NCBI GenBank assembly: GCA_003223645.1 | Contig: QHVT01000012.1 | Location: 113,405-177,404, forward strand | Direction: 5' to 3' | DNA: 64,000 nt | DNA from: Acidobacteriota bacterium | GTDB lineage: Bacteria; Acidobacteriota; Thermoanaerobaculia; Gp7-AA8 | Shown here: positions 34,575-43,200 of the stretch, piece by piece | How positions within the stretch are numbered: the first letter of the stretch is position 1 | Layout: every line of letters begins with the position of its first letter | Translations under genes and position numbers: made by a program | Notes under the pieces: model-generated | What the model saw: only the letters and a program-made list of their open reading frames with translations | Database searches by the model: none | Told to the model about the DNA's origin: nothing

Positions 34575-35093
34575 ATGGAGAAGAAGGTCGTCATCATCGC
34601 CGGTCCAAATGGCGCCGGGAAGACGACCTTCGCGCGCGAGTTCCTGCCAAACGAGGCGGAGGTTCCGATCTTCGTCAATGCAGATTGGATCGCCGCATAC
34701 CTTTCACCGGACGATCCCAGCGCTGCAGCAATTCGCGCGGGTCGGATGCTGCTGCAGGAGCTTGATCAGCATGCACGCGCAGGTCGCAGCTTCGCGTTCG
34801 AGACGACGTTGTCGGGATTGACGTATCTGCGCCGGATCGATGCGTGGCGGGCGGCGGGGTACGAAGTGAAATTGATTTTTCTTGCGCTCACTTCACCAGA
34901 GGAAGCGATCGAGCGTGTGGCGATGCGCGTGCAACAGGGAGGACATGACATTCCGGAAGATGTGATTCGGCGGCGCTTCGCGGGCGGTCTTCGGAATTTT
35001 CTGAAGGTCTATCGCGATCGGGTAGATCATTGGCAGTGGTTCGATAACAGCGGGGCGCCGCCTCGGCTCCTCGAAGAGCGTACGAATCCATGA
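34575..35093 (+). CDS. Zeta-toxin-like P-loop kinase
   Basis: A 172-aa P-loop protein: Walker A AGPNGAGKTT (9-18), NADWIAAYLSP in the substrate region, and RSFAFETTLSG with the family's conserved FETT. Zeta/PezT toxins phosphorylate UDP-N-acetylglucosamine, but many chromosomal homologues are housekeeping or unknown kinases. No stop-to-start gap separates it from nadA, and the next small gene overlaps it by 4 nt, so it may form a two-gene toxin-antitoxin-like unit with kinase first. Confidence 0.82.
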   Translation: MEKKVVIIAGPNGAGKTTFAREFLPNEAEVPIFVNADWIAAYLSPDDPSAAAIRAGRMLLQELDQHARAGRSFAFETTLSGLTYLRRIDAWRAAGYEVKLIFLALTSPEEAIERVAMRVQQGGHDIPEDVIRRRFAGGLRNFLKVYRDRVDHWQWFDNSGAPPRLLEERTNP

Positions 35094-35281
35094 ACGAACT
35101 CGAATCCAAGCTCGAGGACAAGGACATGCAAGGTGCTCCCCGCGCCCTTCTGCGCGCCGCGCGCCGTGCGCGCGAGATCGCGCGCGCGACGAACACGCCG
35201 CTTGTGATCGTGCGTGACGGCGTGCTCGTGAAGGAGTGGGTTACAGATCTCGAGCCAGTCGAGGAGCCGGATTCGGACTGA
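35090..35281 (+). CDS. Small protein, possible partner of the zeta-like kinase
   Basis: A 63-aa protein with an Arg/Ala-rich helix (RALLRAARRAREIARATN) followed by TPLVIVRDGVLVKEWV and an acidic tail. The ATG overlaps the kinase stop (ATGA), which supports co-translation. It is not recognised as a known epsilon or PezA antitoxin; an antitoxin role is inferred only from position and size. Confidence 0.6.
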   Translation: MNELESKLEDKDMQGAPRALLRAARRAREIARATNTPLVIVRDGVLVKEWVTDLEPVEEPDSD

Positions 35282-35287
35282 CCGCCG

Positions 35288-37054
35288 TCACTTCACCGCC
35301 ACGTCATCCACGTCGAACGAAAAGTCTCCCGGCTGCGGGCCGCCGCAGAAGAGCACTGCCATCACATCATGCGCGTCAATGCCGTTGAATGAGGACCACG
35401 GCATCGCGTAGGCGCTCCACTCGGTTCCCGCAACGAATGTGCGCATGAGCGGGAACATGCCTTTGCTTTGCGCGAAGACGAGGACGCGATACGTGCCGCC
35501 GCCGTCGCCGCGCGCGCGGAAGCGCAGTTCTTTCGTGCTCGAGAGGTTCGCCGGCGCCATCGGTGTCGCGCCGGGCGACCACATCGCGCCGGCCCAGGCG
35601 TAGGGAATCGCGTTCGAGATCATTCCGGTGACGTGCAGCGCGCCGGACGCGACTTCGATGTTGCCGGTCGACTTGCCGTTGGCGATCGAGTCGGTGGAGA
35701 CGATCCAGTCGGTGCCGAACGTCGCCGTCGGTGTGCCGTGCTCGAAATCGGAGATGAGGCCGCTGCCGACGTCGATCGGGGCTGATCCCTTCGGCACAGT
35801 CGCGAGTGACTTCGCAAACGCGGCGCGGTCGGCGCGCACGCCGCCCTTCCACACACCTTCGATTGCATGGATCGCGGTGATGTCGGTCGTCGGATCGCCG
35901 TTCACGAGCAGAAGGTCGGCGCGCAGTCCTTTCTCGATGCGGCCGCGATCGGCGAGGCGGAACGATTTCGCCGGAACGCTCGTCGCCGCGGCGAGCGCTT
36001 CGCTGGGCGTAAGGCCAGACTCGACGAGCAGTTCCAGCTCGCGATGCATCGCCGCGCCGTGTGCGGTGCCGGGATTCGGCGCGTCGGTGCCGGCCAGGAT
36101 CGGAACGCCTGCGGCTTTCAGCCGCCGCACCGTTTCTTTCGCGACGCTGAAATCGCGCACCGGCGAATTCGGACGGATCGGAAACGCCTGTTCGAGCGAT
36201 GCGCGTGCGGACGCGGAGAGGTACGGCGCGAGCCGCGCGTCCTTCAACACTTCGCCCGCGCCCGGCGTGCCGGTGATGCTTCGCAGTACGACGAGCGTCG
36301 GGATGATGAATGCGTGATGCGACTTCACGTCCGATGCGAAATCAGCCGCGGGCAGTTTGTCGGCGAAGAGATGCACGAGTGCATCCGCGCCCGCGTCGAT
36401 CGCGGCGCGCGCGTCGTCCGCGGAGCCGATGTGCACGACCGCCAGCTTGCCGCGTTTGTGCGCCGCGGCGATGACCGCGCGCATCGTTTCGTTGCTCAGC
36501 GTCGGCCACTGGATGCCGTACGGTTTGCCGTCATCGAGGACCAGCTTGATCCAATCCGATCCCTCGGCGATGCGTGCGTCGACGAACGCCTGCGCTTCGT
36601 CCGGAGACGTGATCGTGGGGATCGTGAAACCGTACTCCGTGCCGTGTCCGCCCGGAGCGGTCACGAGGATCGATGCCGAGAAGAGATCCGCGCGGCCCGC
36701 GACATTGCCCGCTTTCTGTTCGTCGCGCATCTTCTGCGCCGCCTTCGGCTCGCCGAACATCTCCAGCTCCGTCGTCACGCCGAACATCAGCGCGTCGCGC
36801 AGCACGTCGCCGTACGCATGCGTGTGCGCGTCGATCAGTCCCGGCAGCAGCGTCTTTCCCTCCGCGTCGATGACCTCCGCGCCTTCCGGCGCAGGCAGTT
36901 TGCGCCCGACACTTTCGATCCTGCCATTGCGCACGAGGACGTCGGTGTTACCGAGAACGCGAACGCCGTCGAACACGCGCGCGCCGCGGAACAGAACATC
37001 GCCGCCGTACAGCGGAGCGGCGAGAAGGAAGAACAGAGCGAGAAGCTTTCGCAT
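35288..37054 (-). CDS. Secreted amidohydrolase with C-terminal CIA30-like domain
   Basis: A 588-aa protein with a signal peptide (MRKLLALFFLLAAPLYG), then a metal-dependent amidohydrolase barrel: DAHTHAYG (HxH at 77 and 79), later AVVHIGSADDA, ALVHLFAD and the catalytic Asp in AGTDAPNPG. The composition matches imidazolonepropionase/prolidase-like amidohydrolases; substrate unknown. From about residue 425 a beta-sandwich resembling CIA30/carbohydrate-binding folds follows (ISDFEHGTPTATFGTDW through FSFDVDDVAVK). The fusion suggests an exported hydrolase tethered to a ligand. It converges with the small gene at 35281. Confidence 0.85.
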   Translation of the reverse strand: MRKLLALFFLLAAPLYGGDVLFRGARVFDGVRVLGNTDVLVRNGRIESVGRKLPAPEGAEVIDAEGKTLLPGLIDAHTHAYGDVLRDALMFGVTTELEMFGEPKAAQKMRDEQKAGNVAGRADLFSASILVTAPGGHGTEYGFTIPTITSPDEAQAFVDARIAEGSDWIKLVLDDGKPYGIQWPTLSNETMRAVIAAAHKRGKLAVVHIGSADDARAAIDAGADALVHLFADKLPAADFASDVKSHHAFIIPTLVVLRSITGTPGAGEVLKDARLAPYLSASARASLEQAFPIRPNSPVRDFSVAKETVRRLKAAGVPILAGTDAPNPGTAHGAAMHRELELLVESGLTPSEALAAATSVPAKSFRLADRGRIEKGLRADLLLVNGDPTTDITAIHAIEGVWKGGVRADRAAFAKSLATVPKGSAPIDVGSGLISDFEHGTPTATFGTDWIVSTDSIANGKSTGNIEVASGALHVTGMISNAIPYAWAGAMWSPGATPMAPANLSSTKELRFRARGDGGGTYRVLVFAQSKGMFPLMRTFVAGTEWSAYAMPWSSFNGIDAHDVMAVLFCGGPQPGDFSFDVDDVAVK

Positions 37055-37141
37055 GCGAACAAGATGATGTCACGAGCCGCGCGGCGGCACTGGTGTTCGT
37101 CAGGCGCACGATCTGACGTTCGTCATGTACGATCGCGATCG

Positions 37142-37591
37142 ATGCGAATCGACATTGCGAATACCGACGTCGACATCGCGGCCTGCTATCAAGTGCTGCA
37201 TCAGCTGCGGCCGAAGCTCAACGAGTCGACGTTCGTCGACGACGTGCGCCGGCTGCAGGAGGGCGGCTACTTCCTCGCATCGCTGCGCGATGACGACGTC
37301 GTCGTTCGCTGCGTCGCGGGATATCGCTACTACGAGATGTTCGCGACCGGCGTGACGCTGTACGTCGATGACCTCGTGAGCGATGCCACGCATCGATCGT
37401 CCGGCTACGGCAAAGCGATGCTCGACTGGCTGATCGCCGAATCCGTTCGCAACGGCTGCAATTTCCTCACGCTCGATTCAGGACTGAAGCGACTCGACGC
37501 GCATCGCTTCTATCGCAAGCACGGACTGCAGGACATGGCGCTGCACTTCGCGATTCCGGTGGATGGCGGGCCGATGTGGACGAGCGAGTAG
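37142..37591 (+). CDS. GNAT-family N-acetyltransferase
   Basis: A 149-aa GNAT protein: the acetyl-CoA loop is in THRSSGYGKAMLDWL, followed by the core strand NFLTLDSGLKR and the C-terminal AHRFYRKHGL. It acetylates an unknown small molecule or peptide. ATG 37142 was chosen; a long open reading upstream in the same frame is antisense to the amidohydrolase gene and Arg-rich. The gene is monocistronic, followed by a hairpin. Confidence 0.87.
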   Translation: MRIDIANTDVDIAACYQVLHQLRPKLNESTFVDDVRRLQEGGYFLASLRDDDVVVRCVAGYRYYEMFATGVTLYVDDLVSDATHRSSGYGKAMLDWLIAESVRNGCNFLTLDSGLKRLDAHRFYRKHGLQDMALHFAIPVDGGPMWTSE

Positions 37592-37665
37592 AGGCTCAGA
37601 GGCTCATGGGCGCAGAGGCTCATAGGGTTTCTGTGCGCCTGTGAGCCTATGCGCCTCTGAGCCTC
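37591..37665. repeat. GGCTCA-type inverted repeat, convergent terminator
   Basis: GAGGCTCAGAGGCTCATGGG on the left faces GAGCCTATGCGCCTCTGAGC on the right. It separates the GNAT gene from the convergent kinase gene and likely terminates both. Same family as 25030-25090. Confidence 0.75.
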
Positions 37666-37666
37666 C

Positions 37667-40117
37667 TCACTTGCACATCAACTGATACACCCCGATCACA
37701 TCGTCCCGCACATCATCCAGGTCGGCTTTGATTCCCGCGAGGATCTGCTGGAACTCGGGGTCGGCCTGCAGCGACTGCAGCCAGGGGTGTTTGATGAGCG
37801 CGTACCAGGAGTGGTTGCCGAGGTCGGCGGCTTTGTGGAGCCACTGGATGGCGAGGTTGCGGTCGCCGAGTTTGGCGTAGACGAGGGCGACGCGGAGGGC
37901 GGCCCAGTGGTTGCGGTTCGCATCCTTTTCGAAGGTCCTGACCGCGGCTTCGGCGGCTGCGCGGTCACCGCGTGCGGCGGCGGCTAACGCCTTGAGGCTC
38001 TTGCCGAGGTAGTGATTGGGATTGATGGAGAGCGCGGCGCGCGCTTCGGTTTCGGCGGCCGCGCCGTCGCCGCGGAGGATGAAGGCCATGCCGCGGATGT
38101 CGTGTCCGGCGAGCGCGGTGTCGCGTGAGGCGAGTGCGACTTCCGCGTTTTTCAACGCGCCCTCGGGATCATTGGCGTTGATGTTCCAGTAGCCGCGCGT
38201 GACGGCTTCGTTGGAATTCGGATCGATGAGGATCAAACGATTGCCGACGCATTGCGACTGTGGGATGTCACCGAGTGAAATGAAGTACGTCGTCACGGAG
38301 TGCAGCGCCTGGGTGTCGGTCTGTTCGAGGCGCAGCGCGGCGAGGACTTCGCGCACGGACTCGCGGAAGCGTTGCGGGTCGCGCACGAACACGCGTCCGA
38401 GGGCGAGGTGCGCTTCCGGCAGATTCGGATCGATGCGCACGGCCTGGCGCGCGTACCACTCCGCTTTCTCCGCGTCCGCCGGTGTGGCGAGACTGCGCGC
38501 CATGCCGAGGGACGTCGTCGTCGCGAGATCGGCATACGCGGCCGCGAAATTCGGATCGAGTGCGATCGCGCGCTTGAGCGCCGACACCTGCTCCTCGTAG
38601 TGCTCGGGGAGGAAACTCCCGTTGAGCGCGCGCGCCTTCAGATACTCCTCGTACGCCTTCGGGTTCTTCGAGCGCGGCTGCGAGCGCGCGAGGGGCTGAT
38701 CGTGCAGTCCGATGTGTTCGTTGAGTCCACTCACCGTGCGATCGGACACTTCATCGATCAGCTTCAGGAGATTGTTGCGCTTTCCATCGACTTGATCGGA
38801 CCACACGCTGAATCCCGTCCGCGCGTCGGTCAGTTGCAACGTCACGCGCACGAGATCGCCGGCCGCCAGAAAGTTTCCTTCGAGCACTCCGTCGACTTTC
38901 AACTTCTCGCTCGCCGCTTTCGCGTCGATCTTTTCGCCCTGAAACGCCACGATCGCCGATGTCGGGCGAACTTGCAGCGACGGAATCTGCTGCAGCTTCG
39001 TCACGAGCGCGTCCGCCAGGCCGACCGACAAAAATTGATCGTGTGTGTTGTTCGCGAGGTTGCGCAGCGGCAGTACGGCCATCGATCGGATCGGCGGCAG
39101 CGGCGCGTCGGCCGGCTTCGCCTGCGTTCCGGTGTTGTCGCGTTGCACGAGATAGATCGCGACGATGACGAGAAGCGCCGCGGCGATCGTCACGATCGTG
39201 CGCATGCGGCGGGGCTTGTGAATCGTCCGTCCGAGGCTCGTCTTCGAGGTCGGCGTCAGCGTCATGCGCACGGTCGGCGTGTCGATCTCGTCGAGATCGC
39301 CGAGCAGCTCGCGCGCGGTTTGATAGCGATCGTCCGGACTCTTCTGCAGCAGTGTCGAGATGATCTTCGACGCCGCCGCCGGAAACGCGGGATCGATCGG
39401 GACGAACGGCTCCGGCTCGCCCGCGCGAATTTTGTCGAGCACCATCAGCGGCTGCTCGGCGTTGAACGGCAAGTGCCCCGAGGCCATGTGATAGAGCACG
39501 ACGCCGAGCGAGAAGAGATCGCTGCGCGCGTCGGCGTTCACGCCGCGCGCCTGTTCGGGGGAGATGAAGTGCAGCGTGCCGAAGAAGTGGCCGGCCGTGG
39601 ACTCCATGCTGCGATCGGCGTGATCGCCGATCGCGCTCGGCAGCGCCTTGGCGAGACCGAAGTCGAGAATCTTCACGAGTCCCGTCGGCTCGATGATGAT
39701 GTTCGCGCTCTTGATGTCGCGGTGAACGATTCCCTGTTCGTGCGCCGCCGCGAGTCCGGCGGCGAGCTGTCTTGCGATCGACAAGAACTCCGCGGCATCA
39801 AGCGCACGCCGCCGGATGCGCTGCGAGAGCGTCTCGCCCTCGCAATACTCCATGACGATGAACGGCTGCCCTTCCTCGGTCTCATCGACCTCGTAGATCG
39901 TCGCGACGTTCTGATGCCGGATCGATGCGGCTGAGCGCGCCTCGCGCATGAATCGCGCGCGGCGGTCGTCGTAAGCCAAGTCGCTGGCGTTGAGGACTTT
40001 GAGCGCCACGTGGCGTCCGAGGCGGAGATCGCGCGCCAAATAAACCGTTCCCATGCCCCCTTTGCCGAGGACGCGAACGGTCTCGAAGCCTTCGAAGTTC
40101 TTCTCAGGAGTTGACAT
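37667..40117 (-). CDS. Membrane Ser/Thr protein kinase with TPR domain
   Basis: An 816-aa Hanks-type kinase: Gly loop LGKGGMGTVY (17-26), ALK lysine, HRDIKSANII, DFGLAKA, and SPEQARGVNADARSD. A single membrane helix follows at about 310-328 (TIVTIAAALLVIVAIYLV), so the kinase is cytosolic and the rest external. Outside are an adenylate-cyclase/TolB-like domain (FLSVGLADALVTKLQ, VRPTSAIVAF) and TPR repeats to the end. This PknB-plus-TPR layout is frequent in Acidobacteriota and Myxococcota. Divergent from the giant kinase-regulator across 100 bp, so the two may be co-regulated. Confidence 0.93.
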   Translation of the reverse strand: MSTPEKNFEGFETVRVLGKGGMGTVYLARDLRLGRHVALKVLNASDLAYDDRRARFMREARSAASIRHQNVATIYEVDETEEGQPFIVMEYCEGETLSQRIRRRALDAAEFLSIARQLAAGLAAAHEQGIVHRDIKSANIIIEPTGLVKILDFGLAKALPSAIGDHADRSMESTAGHFFGTLHFISPEQARGVNADARSDLFSLGVVLYHMASGHLPFNAEQPLMVLDKIRAGEPEPFVPIDPAFPAAASKIISTLLQKSPDDRYQTARELLGDLDEIDTPTVRMTLTPTSKTSLGRTIHKPRRMRTIVTIAAALLVIVAIYLVQRDNTGTQAKPADAPLPPIRSMAVLPLRNLANNTHDQFLSVGLADALVTKLQQIPSLQVRPTSAIVAFQGEKIDAKAASEKLKVDGVLEGNFLAAGDLVRVTLQLTDARTGFSVWSDQVDGKRNNLLKLIDEVSDRTVSGLNEHIGLHDQPLARSQPRSKNPKAYEEYLKARALNGSFLPEHYEEQVSALKRAIALDPNFAAAYADLATTTSLGMARSLATPADAEKAEWYARQAVRIDPNLPEAHLALGRVFVRDPQRFRESVREVLAALRLEQTDTQALHSVTTYFISLGDIPQSQCVGNRLILIDPNSNEAVTRGYWNINANDPEGALKNAEVALASRDTALAGHDIRGMAFILRGDGAAAETEARAALSINPNHYLGKSLKALAAAARGDRAAAEAAVRTFEKDANRNHWAALRVALVYAKLGDRNLAIQWLHKAADLGNHSWYALIKHPWLQSLQADPEFQQILAGIKADLDDVRDDVIGVYQLMCK

Positions 40118-40217
40118 ATCGGCGCGAAAAAAACCGGCGCATTCTACATGACTCAGCTGTGGTCAACTTTCTGACCCCCACCCTGCAAAAGTGGGTTATA
40201 TTCTCACCCCTACGACC

Positions 40218-43200
40218 ATGGACGCGCCCAAAGCTGTGCCGGAAATCTCTCTTCCGCCCAGATATCAGACTCGCGCCACCTTGAAGAAGACGGCCGAGAC
40301 TTGCGTGTATCGCGTTTTCGACGTCGCCGATCGACGCGAAGAAGCGATCAAAATCCTCTGTCACGAGATCAGCGATCCGCAACAGATCCTCCGATTCAAA
40401 ACGGAATTCTCCACGCTCGCCTCGCTCGAACATGCCAGCGTAATCAAGGTTTACGACTTCGGTGTCCTGAATGATCGCTATCCGTATTTCACGATGGAGT
40501 GGATCGCAGGAAAGAAGATCACCGATTTCTTCGACGGACAGAACTGGGACGCGCTGTACGACGTGATCCTGCAGATCGCGTCGGGACTGCATCACATCCA
40601 TCACCTCGGCATCATTCATCTCGATCTCAAACCGTCGAACATCCTCGTCGGCGACGACGGCAACGCGAAGATCATGGACTTCGGCGTCGCGATCGAAAGC
40701 CGGCAGGTGTTCGATCGCCAGATTCGCGGAACGCTGCAGTACATGGCGCCCGAGGTGCTGAAGCAGGACCGCGTCGACTCGCGCGCGGATTTGTACGCGC
40801 TCGGCATGACGCTGTACGAGACGGTGACGGGCGCGCTGCCGGGCTACGGCAAAGCGCCGATCGACGTCATCCGCATGCATCTCAACGAGGAGATCCGCCG
40901 CCCGTCGGCGATCAATCCGCGCGTGCCGGAGAAACTCGAACAGATCATCGTCAAGCTGCTCGAGAAAGATCCGCGTCATCGATTTCCATCGGCCGCATCG
41001 CTATTGCAGGCGGTTGCGGAAGCGGCGGGAACGAAAGCGCCGCGCGCGGAACTGCTGGTCGGACGCGGCGAGTTGTACGCGGCGCCGCTCATCGGCCGCA
41101 AACAGGAAGTGAATCAATTGATGCAGCTCGTCGCCGAGGCGCGCGAGGGACGCGGCAACGGCGTGATCCTCGCGGGCGCGGAGGGAATGGGGAAGAGCCG
41201 CATCGTGCGCGACGTCACGCTGCGCGCGCAGGTGGACGGCGCGCGTGTGTTCTGGGGACGCTGCCCGACCAATCGCAAAACAATCTACGCGCCGTTCTTC
41301 GAAATCTTCGAGCAGATGGTGCTTGCGGTGAATCCGGAGGCGGACGTCGGCGAAGAGATTCGTTTGATTCTGCGGCCGGTCGTCGCGTCCGCGGGACCGG
41401 AAGCCAGCGCGCCGAAACACGGACAGAAGTTCCGCCTCTACAACCGCATCGTGCAATCGATGCAGGACATGTACGGCTACCTTTCGGTCGGCGGCGAGAG
41501 CGGCGGCTCACCGCTGATGCTCGTCATCGACGATTTGCAATGGGCCGATCCGTCGACCGCGGAACTGTTCTCGTTCCTCGTCGGCGAAGCCAAGAGCAAT
41601 CGCCTGCTCGTCATCGGCACGCTCACGCTGGAGACGCACGGCGAGGCGGCGATCGAGTCGCAGTCGCCCAGTTTCGCGTTCTGGGAACAGCGCGCGAAGG
41701 AATCGAGCTTCGCGCTGATCCGCGTCGAGACGTTGTCGGAGCCGCTCGTGCGCGAGCACGTGCAGTCGCTCCTCGGCGACGCGAACGTGTCCGACGAACT
41801 GGTTCGCTGGATGTTGTGGGAGTCGGCAGGCTCGCCGCTCAACATCCGCCGCATCATCGACTACCTCATCGCGCACGATTACCTGCAGTGGAAGCCGGAA
41901 GGTTGGATCGCGGACATGGAGCGCATCCGCGCGCTGCGCATTCCGGGCGGCGTGTCATCGATCCTGATGGAGAAGGTCGAGTCGCTCGCGGCGCATCCGC
42001 GCGCGATGTTCGAGATCGCGTCGGTGATGGGCGAGACGATGGACCTCGAGCTGCTGACGAAGGTCTCGGATCTGACACCCGAGGAAACGTTCGCGGCGGT
42101 GCGCGAGCTCGTGCGGCAGGCCGTCGCCGATGAGTCGAGCGACGGCGCGACGATCATGTTCCCGCAGATTCATCTGCGCGACTCGGTGTACAGCGCGATG
42201 CCGGAGCGGCGGCGGATGGAATTGCATCAGCGCATCGCCGGAGCGCTCGAGCCGCTCGCCGTGAACGGATCGTTCCAGGTGATCGGACAGGTGGCGTATC
42301 ACTTCGCGCGCGCGAATGACATCGAGCGCGGCACGCGCTACTCGATCGAGGCGGGCGATCTCGCGACGCGCACGCTCGCGCACGAAGAGGCGACGGAGTT
42401 CTATCGCGTCGCGCTGGAGATGATGGACCTCGGCGGCGTCGAAGAAGCACGCAAAGCCGAGGTGCGCGAGAAACTGGCGGACGCGTACTACCGGCGCGAC
42501 GACTATCGCAGCGCGATTCACGCGTACCAGTTTTTGCTGAAGAGCATTCAGAGCCGCAGGCCGGACGACGATGCCAACGTCGAAGCCGCGCGCGTGATGA
42601 AGAAGATCGGCAAGGTGCTCGATCGCCGCGGCGACCAGGACGCGGCGATGACGTACTACCAGGGCGCGCTCGCGATTTACGAGCGCCTCGGACATACGGT
42701 CGATGTCGCCGAGATGCTGAATCGCATGGCCTGGCTCTATCGCATGCGCGACGACCTCGCGACCGCGCGCGAAACCGCGGAACGCGCGGGCGCGCTGCTC
42801 GACGCGATGGAACCGACCGTCGTGCAGGGCTACGTCAAGAACATCCTCGGCCTCATCGAATATGCGGGCGGCAACTGGCAGCACTCACGCGAGTTTCTGG
42901 CGGAAGCGGTGGCGATCGGCGAGAGATTGAAGTCGGAACATCTCTGCAAAGTCGCGTTGACGAATCTCGCGAATACGCTGTGGAAACTCGGTGACTGGGA
43001 TACCGCGCTGCGTTACTTCCGAAAAAATCTCGACATGTCGGAAGCGGAAGGCGATCTGTGGGACCTCGTCACCGCGTACAACAACGTCGGCGTCGTCGAG
43101 TACGGGCGCGGCAACTTCCACGCGGCGGCCGAATACTTCGAGAAGAGCGTGCGCATCGACGAGAAGATCGGTGCGGTCGAGCACGAAGCGCTCGCGCGCG

